The translations under genes were made by a program, and so were the position numbers. This document shows, one piece after another, positions 55,280-64,000 of a stretch of 64,000 bases of DNA. A model generated the notes under the pieces. That model was not told the origin of the DNA. It did not search any database and saw only the letters and a program-made list of their open reading frames with translations. This stretch comes from Hyposmocoma kahamanoa (taxonomy: Eukaryota; Arthropoda; Insecta; Lepidoptera; Cosmopterigidae): NCBI RefSeq assembly GCF_003589595.1, contig NW_020653945.1, positions 5,238,956 to 5,302,955 of the forward strand, written 5' to 3'. Numbering within the stretch: the first letter of the stretch is position 1; each line of letters opens with the position of its first letter.

Positions 55280-56119
55280 TAAGAGCGATGCCACACGGTT
55301 CGTTGCGTCGCGGCGGCGTTGCGTCGCCTGAGTGATGGCACTGTGTTGTACTACCTATGAATTAGAACACTTCATTTGACGTTTGTCACAGGGACGAGTA
55401 AAATCGATTGATTTTTAGTGCATTTGATTTTTGGAACTGAAAATTTCTCTTATAGTTTTATTTTTCTGATGTATTTTGGATATTGAAGGCAAAAAACGCC
55501 CAACTATAATTCTAATGCAATTTTAATAGAGATTTATCATTAATTTATAGGTTTCAAAAAGTAATAATATTGACATGTCAGTTCATCACCTATGATTAAA
55601 ATTCATACTTTAAGAATGAATATATGCACCATAGATACTTTGTTCATTAAATTATCGAAAACTTTTTATCGATATACTTCATCTCTAGCAAATGCAGTGT
55701 AATGAAGTAACCTTCACACGATGTCGTTCGTCCTGTCGCTAGGTATTATAAAAGAAAAAAAATTGTATACATGCCATACGGTGCGCTGAAATGGCGTGCG
55801 GTACTCTCGACCTCCGTCCGACATCAGTCCGTAACAATTACTGACAAATAAGCAATACTTGCTAAATGAAAAAACGCGTGATGCGAATGAAGCTTCATAC
55901 TGGACACTTGTCTTTTAATTTTGTCGAATATTACTTATTTCACAGTAATTGTTTCGGACGGATGTCGGACGGAGATCGAGAGTAGACCCCCAGGAGACGA
56001 TGCGTAAGTTAGCGGCATTATGTTGCGAAACCACATTGCCCATGTGGCAATCGGTGCGTTAAAATCATAGCGATGCGATGACGCAACGCACCGGCAGCGC
56101 CCGTGTGGCATCGCTCTTA
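55280..56119. mobile_element. TIR element with nested inverted repeat
   Basis: Left TAAGAGCGATGCCACACGG and reversed right TAAGAGCGATGCCACACGG are identical over 19 bases, about 840 bp apart. No transposase frame. Inside it, 55801-55841 and 55946-55986 form a second inverted repeat of about 41 bases. A family A tail fragment (GTCCTGTCGCTAGGTATTAT) lies at about 55728-55755. The superfamily is not assigned because the flanking duplication is unclear. Confidence 0.75.
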
Positions 56120-56914
56120 AACGGCCATATTAATATTACTTCAAAGCTTTGCTATGCCTATATATTTTATTTGAAAATAATGTAACGTGCGAATATAGTT
56201 TATTTATTCTAGAACAATATTGCCTCTAAAAATAACATTTAAAGGCACAATTGAACAAAGTAAAGTGTTTTGTGCCAGATTACATTGTACGCTTGTGTGG
56301 GCAGACCAAATGACATCGTTACATGCGGAATTTACCAACCCCTTTATGAATATATTACCGGAGATCAGAAACATTCTACGTTGTTGGTCTTTTAATTATT
56401 AATTATTATGAATAGATCTTTCCATCGCGTCGAAAAAGCTGAACAAAATATTTTGTTTCAACAAAATACAGCGTATAGAGGGTTTTTGTTCTCACCGCTT
56501 GTTTCGTGATAAAAAAATAACGTCATGTAATATAATTCTAAATGAAAATTAACATCTCATGACATCACATTATTTGTAGATTATTGAACTTATAAATTAT
56601 TATATATTTTGAACTTATTATAATAAAATTTTAATTAATAGCAGGATATTCGCCGCTGTTACTTCGAGTTTAATGTAATTTAACAACATTGATCTATTTT
56701 CACTTGGTATAATGATATTTGATACTATTTCAAATTTTATAATCACTCATAGGATATAATTAATAACTGGTATGACAACAAAAGGTTGAAAATAATAAAA
56801 GCCATAACGTGTCAACCAAATGATCATAGTGAAACTGGCACCTAAAGATGTTTTCGTTTAGGAAATGAAACTATTTTTCCATAAATCGCGTATATTTGTT
56901 TTTTCAAACGTACA
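56120..56914. other. Intron 5: no gene
   Basis: AT-rich. TTAGGAAATGAAACTATTTTTCC near 56858 (first 20 bases shared with 16165) is part of a dispersed repeat. Confidence 0.4.
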
Positions 56915-57080
56915 CACTCATAGCCCCGTACCAGAGAAACCCTGTATCGCGGATACCATGGACACACATAGACAACCACAAATTACACCCAAAATCACGC
57001 GAGGAACAAATGTAAACCATACAAATACTTCTACCGGCCCGGGAATCGAACCCGGAACCTCTGCATGTTAGTAACCGTCT
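56915..57080 (-). repeat. SINE family B, interrupted at its head
   Basis: Reversed family B from CATAGCCCCGTACCAGAG through GCGAGGAACAAATGTAAACC to the B box CCGGGAATCGAACCCGG. It breaks off at GTAACCGTCT, where a GC-rich segment starts. Confidence 0.8.
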
Positions 57081-57290
57081 CGCGCTGTGCAACGCAAGTG
57101 CACCGCGCATTTCCGTACACATTGCACAGCGGGCGTGCTCGTGCTTACACGGCCCGTGGTTGCACAGGACACGTCGCGCGAGCTCGCGCCAACAAGTAGT
57201 GGGAAGAGTACCCGCCCGTGCCAGCACGGGCTCACAATGAAAGAGCCTTTGGCGCGAACTCGCGCGTACAAATCGCGCGGCATGGCCAGT
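57081..57290. other. GC-rich segment with nested hairpins
   Basis: About 210 bp, CpG-rich in an AT-rich region. GCTGTGCAA (57084) pairs with TTGCACAGC (57122). CGCGCGAGCTCGCGCCAA (57175-57192) pairs with TTGGCGCGAACTCGCGCG (57250-57267) with one mismatch. In the loop between them, GCCCGTG (57214) pairs with CACGGGC (57225). Open frames on both strands (83-133 codons) follow from the high GC and are not convincing genes. Confidence 0.6.
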
Positions 57291-58194
57291 GATATCACAG
57301 AGCATAGCCGCCTATACAAGTCGCACTGCTACGTTTATATGGACGTACCAAAGTTGTCTTATATACAATGCCTAAACGAAGTTGTTTAGATCAGCTAAGG
57401 GGAAAAGTTAATGTCATATCTTGTTAGGAACTTAAACTTAGTAAACATAGACAGTTAGCGATTACTTCTCAACTGTTATTTTGTTGTCACTGTTTCCTCT
57501 ACGTTTTGTTAGAGTCTTGTTATCTAAGGTGAGAGACCTGGCATCCTATATTATAAGCTTACGCTTAGTTTAGGTTTCAGTCTCTTATAAGCATAATGTA
57601 GAACGAAAAAAAAAATTATTACATGCTTCTAATTTTGTGCACGTATAACAGTTATGTTTGTGGAGAAAATAAACGTATATTATTATATAAACGTATATAT
57701 TACTTCGCGACAAAAGCTAAGAAGAAGCATTGAAGTTATTGCCTGGGTGTGATCAAAGCCTAATTTCGTTGCAACAAATTCTCAATTAGGATGTGAACCT
57801 ATCGCTTAGGTTCACGTATATAAATATGAAGTCTTAAAACCGCTTTGTCATCTTCTTATTAAGAAAGCGTCTTTATTCTTTTATTTTTTACTACACAGCA
57901 ATATCAGTAAAAACTTTGACATCACAATGAAACTTCATAACCGGTCTCTGGAATACTACGACTAATGAAAACTCTACAACTTTCATTTCTCTAGTTTTCC
58001 TTTCGATATCGTTCAAAATTTAAGCGTCGCAATTAAATGCAATACAATATAGTCTATCTTTTTGTAATTAACAAACGTAAAAAATTATTCAACATTAATG
58101 AAAGTACCCACCGTAAAGTAACCAAAAGGACACTGTTGATAAATCGAGAGGCCTGATGATGCAATCCCTCTAGAGGCATGTTCTTCTTCTTGTC
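57291..58194. other. Intron 5: no gene
   Basis: Near 57780-57815, ATTGCAACAAATTCTCAAT-type sequence and AACCTATCGCTTAGGTT form short palindromes. No gene seen. Confidence 0.35.
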
Positions 58195-58385
58195 GAGTCA
58201 ATAACAAAATCGTGAGCATTACTGCGATCTGGTTTTGAAGGGTATAGGTGCTGGTAAAATAACAAGTGCTTGTTGACTTGTCTCTGGGTGACGGGCGCAG
58301 GGGCAGTGCCCCTCAAATATTTGTGATTTAAAGCTCTAAACGGCACTGCAAATGTTTTAGACACGCGCGACGCTTACCACCATCA
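58195..58385 (+). repeat. SINE-like family A, partial
   Basis: TGAGCATTACTGCGATCTGG through TTGTGATTTAAAGCTCTAAA to GACGCTTACCACCAT. The last 40 bases and tail are missing. Confidence 0.75.
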
Positions 58386-58517
58386 TAAAAAAATGAACAA
58401 TTTTTCCCACCAATATAGATATTAAAACTTTCCTTGTTAGTCGCTAAATGATTAATCACTAATAACGCCGCTAATTACCAATAATAATTATTAATTGGCC
58501 GCTAGCCAGTCAACCCA

Positions 58518-58585
58518 TGACCATGGAGCGTGTAATCGAAATATCGGGAAAGTAAAAAGAAACCATACTGTAAGAGACCCAGAAG
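58518..58585 (+). repeat. Dispersed repeat, CGAAATATCGGGAAA motif
   Basis: CCATGGAGCGTGTAATCGAA, then ATATCGGGAAAGTAAAAAG. Related to 44544-44650. Confidence 0.5.
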
Positions 58586-59084
58586 AAACTTGTCAGTATC
58601 ATTTTCTCTACCTTCACCAACTTTCTCAAATATCAAATAGAAATTTATTTGTTTCAGACAAAATTACTGTCCATTTGTGTAATTTTTGAAGTCCCACCAG
58701 GATCTAGAACGAAAAGAAAAATACAATCCCCAAATTAATTGACAGGGCGTTAATTGTCTTCTGCGGACAGTTGATCCACAAATTACACATATAAATGGTT
58801 TGGCAGAATGCTTTGAAAAGTATCTCTTTAACAAATACTGTACACCGTACAAATCTGCGTGTCAAATATCAAACGTATCTTTTTCAAAAATACAACTTTG
58901 TGTGTAAATATTTTAATTACGAAAAGACTATGAAAACCTCTTGTAAGGAATCGTAATGCCTCTTAACACGCAATAACCGGAATAAGAACTGAAATCACCA
59001 TCGGCACAAAGTCCCGAAACGTGAAAAATCCTTTTAATTAAACTCAATTACGAAAGGTGACTGAAATAAACCTTTCTTTTACAG
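58586..59084. other. Intron 5, 3' part: no gene
   Basis: AT-rich; ends with the TTTCTTTTACAG acceptor. Confidence 0.4.
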
Positions 59085-59146
59085 ACTCAAAAACAAGGCG
59101 AAATTGGAATCGGACGAGAATCGCCGCACAAAACGGGACGACATCG
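59085..59146 (+). CDS. Arrestin-like gene, coding exon 6 (last in window)
   Basis: Acceptor CTTTCTTTTACAG at 59084; donor G-GTAAGT at 59147. Completes R and encodes LKNKAKLESDENRRTKRDDI plus one base. Phases match exon 5 (2) and leave phase 1. The peptide is highly charged and does not align by eye with the canonical arrestin region after the polar-core Arg, so it may be an inserted linker or an alternative exon. Splice sites and frame are good; homology is not obvious. Confidence 0.6.
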
Positions 59147-59382
59147 GTAAGTTGGTTTTATGAAATGCCTTTTTCACAAATTACTTTTTTAAATTTTACA
59201 TTTGCACTGTATTAAGGGCGCGATGCAATTAGCCTTCATTTTGTCTTTGACAGTATGTATAGTGTTGGCGAATTACATGTGTGTGTGTTGGGAATACCTT
59301 TGTGTGAGAAGTGTTTACTGAAAATACTGAAGTAGGTATGTCAGTATTTTCAGTACTATTTAATACTAAATACTTTGGACGA
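59147..59382. other. Intron 6 start: no gene
   Basis: AT-rich intron sequence. The rest of the arrestin-like gene (remaining N-domain, C-domain, tail) must lie beyond 64000; no further exon was recognised in this window. Confidence 0.4.
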
Positions 59383-59580
59383 CAGTCGCCTAACGGTTAA
59401 CACTAATGGCGCTGGATGCGGAGAGTCTGGGTTCGACTCCCGGTAAAATAAATTTAGAAATTAAATTTTCTAAACTGGTTCTGTTCTAGGTGTACTGGGA
59501 AGTGCCCCAGAGTGAATTCCATTGCTATAATACTTACCGTATATGGAATTCTCTGGTTTCAGACAAGTATTGTAATATTA
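59383..59580 (+). repeat. tRNA-derived SINE, family C, full length
   Basis: GTCGCCTAACGGTTAACACT (A-box region) and GGGTTCGACTCCCGG (B box), then TGTACTGGGAAGTGCCCCAG and GAGTGAATTCCATTGC. This copy shows that family C has a tRNA-like head. Confidence 0.75.
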
Positions 59581-60079
59581 TAATCGCTTAAATAAGTATA
59601 TTTTTACAATATTTCATTTTAAACCGGATTGACTGAAAAGAAATTTTAAAACTAGAAAGTATAGACACGAAATTCTTATTTGGATAATAATTATGCACGA
59701 CAGCACTTTCTTTCTTGTACTATTTTTATTATATTGTCCATGTTTCTTTTTCTTTATTGTTTATTCAAATATTGCAGTTCGCTGTTAAAAAAAGTCCTTA
59801 GCAAGAATGTGTAGTCTTTTTTCTCCAGAAGACAAAAATATACAGTCCTCAGCAAGAATAATAATGATAAACTAAAAGTCAAGCTTCAGTTTTGATCCAA
59901 AAATAAATATTAATTTACTATTGGCACGAGTCTCTTTAACCGCAAGACTAATAATGTCCAAGTCAAACGAACCTTGATCCTATTTTGAACACAAACTGAT
60001 CAAACTAATAAATTGAGAAACTAATATCTGAGGTCGACCCGTGTGTCACTTCCATTAAATCATATAGTTTTAGTAGCTG
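59581..60079. other. Intron 6: no gene
   Basis: AT-rich. GTCCT(T/C)AGCAAGAAT occurs twice (59792, 59846). Confidence 0.35.
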
Positions 60080-60370
60080 TAGAACCCTTGTGAAAGAGTT
60101 CATCCAGGGTAATACTGCAACCTTACCTATTTCTGCCGCCAAGCAGTAGTAATGTCAGCATTACTGTGCTCCGGTTTTGAAGGGTAAGGGTGCTGGTGAA
60201 ATGGGGCTTGTCAACTTATGTCTCAGGGTGACGGGCGAGAGTGATAGTGTCCCTCACATCTTTGCAATTTAAAGCTCTGAATAGCACTGTAACTGTTATG
60301 AACAGGCGTGTCGCGCTTATCATCAAGCACACGACTTGTTCGTCCCGTCATTTGATGCTATAAAGAAAGT
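60080..60370 (+). repeat. SINE-like family A, full length
   Basis: AGAACCCTTGTGAAAGAGTT to GTTCGTCCCGTCATTTGATG then CTATAAAGAAAG. Confidence 0.85.
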
Positions 60371-60748
60371 TTCAAAATAACACAGGCACTTGTGCACTTA
60401 AGGCAAAACATGCAAAAATAGACCAGCAAAGGACCAAGTTTGGCCTGAATTCCACGAAGGCTCCAACGTGATCAAGTGTCACAGTATTCAGAGGGCAACA
60501 AACGCACAATTTGTAATATATTTTAGGAATCTGAGGAGGTTATTTACGTAGGCGTAAATCATGTGATAACGGTATTGAATAATGTACCTTGCGGAAGCTC
60601 TGCCTGATACTTACTTTGATATTTTTGTTGTTTAAGCTTATTTGTACATCATTTTATGGAGCTATAGTTTCGGTCTACCAAAAACGCTTACGACTTGCGT
60701 GCAAAAACTACTATATAACAACGCATTCATGTTGTTGATTTAGGTATA
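60371..60748. other. Intron 6: no gene
   Basis: Nothing recognised. Confidence 0.35.
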
Positions 60749-60833
60749 ATAACACCACTGCAGCATTGTAGGGCCCAAATTCTGGTAATTTTGTTGGAAC
60801 CACTGGTCATTGTATTATGACCAGTGGTGTTAT
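60749..60833. mobile_element. Short TIR/hairpin element
   Basis: ATAACACCACTG (60749-60760) and CAGTGGTGTTAT (60822-60833) are exact inverted repeats. Inside, ACCACTGGTCAT and ATGACCAGTGGT also pair across a 6-base loop. 85 bp in all. Confidence 0.65.
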
Positions 60834-60965
60834 TCTCTATATAATTGTGGAGATATCCGGTAGAGATTATTTTTGCAATCATGATAATATTTGTTAATCT
60901 GTTAAAATCTAGCTGCTATGGCAGTTGAATCTCAATAGAATGTTCGTAGAATGGCACTGATGATA

Positions 60966-62259
60966 CGTGAGGCGCACTATAAGTTTCCGGAATGAATAAG
61001 AAAAAAATACTATAAATGGTCAGAAATGAATTTATTGTTTCTCAAAATATTGTCCGTTCGCGTTATTGCACTTTTTCATACGAATTAACCAATTCTGAAA
61101 ACATTGATGCTACTCCTCCGTGACAATCTCTGAAACATATTTTTCATACTCTTTGACAGCCTCTTCAGGTGGTGAAAATCGTTGACCGCGTAAGTGATTC
61201 TTAATTTTTGGAAATAAATAAAATTCGCAAGGTGCCAGCTCGGGACTGTACGCGGGATGGCTCATAAGATCAACGTTGTTCAACTTCAAAAATTAATTTA
61301 TCTGTCTAACCGTGTGAGAACTGGCATTATCGTGGTGCAAGATGATACGGCGTTTACGGTTATTTTTACAGAGTTTGTCAATAACTTCCGACAAACAAAC
61401 GGTCGTGTAACAATTACTATTCACGGTACAACGATTCTCCAAAGCAACAGTAGCCACGTGTCCAGTTTTAGTAAAAAAAAGAAGCAATCATCCGCTTGAG
61501 GTATTTTGCACGCGCGCCACTTTGATTGGATGCGGCTCATCTCGAAAGACCCATACGCTCGATTGCTGCTTTGTTTTGGGATCGTAACTATAAATCCATG
61601 TTTCGTCACCTGTTACTATGTCCTATACCAAATTTGACGCCCCTTCGTCGGATCTGATAAGCATGGCATTGCACCAAGTGACGCGAACCGTTTTTTGAGC
61701 CTCAGTCAAATTGTGTGGGATCCACCGAGAGCACAGCTTTTTCACACCCAAATGTTTGTATAGTATTGATTGTATTTGACTAATGCCTATGCCCAAAGAT
61801 GCCCGAATTGCATGGTATGTCATATATTGCCTGTCTATTATGATCTTACGGCGCACAGCATATATGTTTTTGTTGTTCACAGCAGTGGACGGGCGACCAT
61901 CACGAAATTCGTCACTGAGATTCACACGACCTGATTTTAATTCTGCAAACCAGATATAAATAGTCTCTTGCATGGTGCTTCATTGCCAAAAGCAGTTTGA
62001 AGCCGAGTGAAGCTCCGCTGAGCTGTTAAGTTACACTTAAAGTTATAGAAAATCATACTACGAAAATTATCACGAGTTAAATCCATGGTGATGTAGACAA
62101 CCAATTTCTAAAACAACGCCACAATGTAAAAACAAGTGACAGTTAGATGAAACAAACTGTATTATACAGCCAAAGATTTTAATTTTCAAATGTCGTAATT
62201 ACTTTTTAAATATTGTTTACATAAGTGACCAGTTCCGGAAACTTATAGTGCGCCCTATG
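60966..62259 (-). mobile_element. Full-length mariner with TIRs and TA duplication
   Basis: 1294 bp between TA at 60964-60965 and TA at 62260-62261. Ends: left GGCGCACTATAAGTTTCCGG and reversed right GGCGCACTATAAGTTTCCGG. Size, TA target and layout fit a complete mariner. The transposase is broken, so the copy is not autonomous. Confidence 0.93.
61032..62086 (-). pseudogene. Mariner transposase, several breaks
   Basis: Spans about 350 codons, the family size, from MDLTRDNFRSMIFYNFKCNL. Then (after a frameshift) TIYIWFAELKSGRVNLSDEF, DGRPSTAVNNKNIYAVRRKI and WIPHNLTEAQKTVRVTWCNA, with stop codons before DIVTGDETWIYSYDPKTKQQ and after VARVQNTSSG. Then HHDNASSHTVRQINKFLKLN, YSPELAPCEFYLFPKIKNHL and the end NANGQYFEKQ. 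The first two catalytic Asp are present (GDETW, HHDN). The third position, 34 residues on, is Glu (APCE) where mariners have Asp. Confidence 0.88.
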
Positions 62260-62261
62260 TA

Positions 62262-62699
62262 GCATCTAGATAACACTCGTGAACCGGTTCGCTTGTCTTT
62301 TGTTATGACACCTAAATAATATAAGTACGTAAATAGTATAAGTAAGTCACCTAAATAAGATAAATGAATAAGTACTAATATAGCAGCTTAGCCTTACTAA
62401 CAAATTTTGGATGAATGTATTATTGTTATGAGTAGAATATAACCGTCTGTATAACGAGGAGTCCTTAGAGAAAGTTTTCCAACTGATGCCACGGTCATGT
62501 TTCTACCATAGCACCTCCCGCAAGAAGTAGAGCCTATCCCCATATCCTTAATGTCTGACATTGTAAGACCACGCGAGCATAGTGTGCGTTGCTTACTCGA
62601 ACACGTAAAATGGGGAATGGTGTCCGTCCTAAAGTATTTCCTCTGCTATGACATACTGTTCTTCAAAGGCTAGCAAAACAAAGGCGACTTCTCTGATGT
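62262..62699. other. Intron 6: no gene
   Basis: (AAGTA)-type imperfect repeats near 62318-62375 (ATATAAGTACGTAAATAGTA). No gene. Confidence 0.35.
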
Positions 62700-62975
62700 T
62701 ATGTTTTATGATACCGAGTGACGGGTTGAGCAAGTCGCTGATATAAGCGACACGCCTATCCATAACAGTTGCAATACCGCTTAAAGCTTCAAATCTCAAA
62801 CATCTGAAGGGCACTACCACTACGTCCATCACCCAGAGACATAAGTTGACAAGTCCCATGTGCCTGTAATTTCAAAACCGGATCGCAGTAATGCCTACAT
62901 TACTGCTTGGCAAGGGAAGTAGGTAAGATGATAGTACTTCTCTGGAGGAATTCTTTCACAAGGAGCTCAACTGCA
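62700..62975 (-). repeat. SINE-like family A, full length
   Basis: TTTTATGATACCGAGTGACG through CTTAAAGCTTCAAATCTCAA to TTCTTTCACAAGGAGCTC. Confidence 0.8.
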
Positions 62976-63199
62976 ACCAAAACCTGCAAGATATGGAATT
63001 CTGAAGTATTATTTCTTTTGGTGTTGTTCCAAAAGCGAGTCAACTGGACTCTCAAAGTCTGGCAAAGCATAAGCAGCTCCTCTGATGTTGCACATGTCCA
63101 GGGATGACGATAACCACCTCACATCAAGTTGCCTCGTCCGCTTCGCCTCCTACTTGACATTAAAACTAAATATAAAAATTTTCAATTCAAAACATTATT
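62976..63199. other. Intron 6: no gene
   Basis: Nothing recognised. Confidence 0.3.
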
Positions 63200-63360
63200 A
63201 TACCACTCATCATCATCATTATCATATCAGCCGGAAGACGTCCACTGCTGAACATATGCCTCCCCTAAAGATTGCCAGAGTAGCGGTTCGGACGCGACGT
63301 GGATCCATCGGTTACCCGCCGCCCATACCAGATCATTCGTCCATCTAGTAGGGGACCGTC
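63200..63360 (-). mobile_element. RTE-like LINE 3' end
   Basis: Starts CACTCATCATCATCATTATC, then CAGCCGGAAGACGTCCACTG, CTGAACATATGCCTCCCCTA and TCCATCTAGTAGGGGACCGT. This is the reversed end of a common lepidopteran RTE-type element (family knowledge). Confidence 0.7.
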
Positions 63361-63489
63361 CCACCCTAGACCAAACCGTAGAAACTATACTAGAAATCAT
63401 CAAATTGATTAACCACTACCATTGATGTAAAAGGCAAAATTTGTACTGCAATAAAATATGGTTGTTTGACAATGCAAACAGTAAACTAT

Positions 63490-63640
63490 TCTGCAGTACA
63501 TTATTACAGTAGACGGAAAGTCAGCGAAGCCTTGTACTATACGAGGACGGCAATTCCAATTCCCACTGAGGCATATATATTAAGTGCTTTTTACAAACAA
63601 TGAGAGGAATGAATAAAATACTAAAGAAGGAAGAAGTATT
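63490..63640 (+). repeat. Unclassified repeat, paired with 41885-42055
   Basis: CAGTACATTATTACAGTAG, then GAGGCATATATATTAAGTG and CAAACAATGAGAGGAATGAA. Shares order and spacing of landmarks with 41885-42055. Confidence 0.6.
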
Positions 63641-64000
63641 TTTCTTTGCTCTTAGTCGGCAACAAGTTTTGCAAGGCTAATATTTTTCTTCTTAATTAGG
63701 TGGAGTATGTCGCTCTGGCTTTGCCCCCTTGTTACTAAAACAATTTTTGCATTTCGGTAATTTTCGAAATATAGGCTTTTTTGGAGTTTTTTTTTGCTTT
63801 TAAAATATGTAAAATATAAATAATGCTGGTCCGAGTACGTTACTTACGATGAAGAAGGCAGTCTGAATTCATTTTCGCAATTAATAATACAAATAGAACA
63901 CTAATAAAAAACTTAGTATATTCTCCCGCGTTTTTCTTTTTTAAAAAGCAAATTGCATTGTCATATTTGAGCAGCATAATTAAAGACAAAAATAGTAATA
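63641..64000. other. Window end: no gene
   Basis: AT-rich; T runs near 63788. Nothing recognised. Confidence 0.35.

Noticed and set aside
56904..57389. Open frames of 83-133 codons on both strands
   Set aside because: They cover a reversed SINE and a GC-rich hairpin segment, where stops are rare by composition.

Overview
This is animal nuclear DNA, most likely from a moth or butterfly. The repeat landscape points that way: tRNA-derived SINEs with a CAGTGGGACGTATAA...TGATGATG tail, CR1/L2-, RTE- and Jockey-like LINE pieces, mariner/Tc1 elements and many short TIR elements. The order is inferred from repeat style and the protein family, not from a marker gene. There are no bacterial operons, rRNA or genuine tRNA genes, and no CRISPR array.

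One host gene can be assembled. It is a plus-strand arrestin-family gene whose first six coding exons lie at 2514-2545, 8752-8916, 19258-19378, 33429-33576, 39371-39524 and 59085-59146. Splice phases agree at every junction and give 227 codons plus one base without a stop. The encoded part is most of the arrestin N-domain: VFKKSSPNNK, the YGREDEEVMGLKF finger-loop segment, LGSNAYPF and a VRMGIR strand. The gene continues past the right edge. Its five introns in the window are about 6.2, 10.3, 14.0, 5.8 and 19.6 kb, so nearly everything else here is intron.

The introns are packed with mobile elements. Intron 1 holds a frameshifted mariner and several SINEs. Intron 2 holds LINE 3' ends and SINEs. 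Intron 3 holds a PIF/Harbinger-like 967-bp TIR element with TAA target duplications, a GT/GTGC microsatellite beside a SINE, and a decayed LINE. Intron 4 holds a LINE at 34238-38674 with two intact ORFs and an 11-bp target duplication. Intron 5 holds a 5'-truncated LINE with an open RT frame, a Tc1-like element split by another LINE, and several TIR elements. Downstream of exon 6 is a full-length but inactivated mariner (60966-62259) with TIRs and TA duplications.

Five SINE-like families are labelled here by letter. A is about 290 bp and ends GTCCCGTCACTTGGTATTATAAAG plus A-rich tail (written in parts in the entries). B, C, D and E carry tRNA-like promoter boxes or share tails. They explain most of the short open frames in the window, which are not genes.
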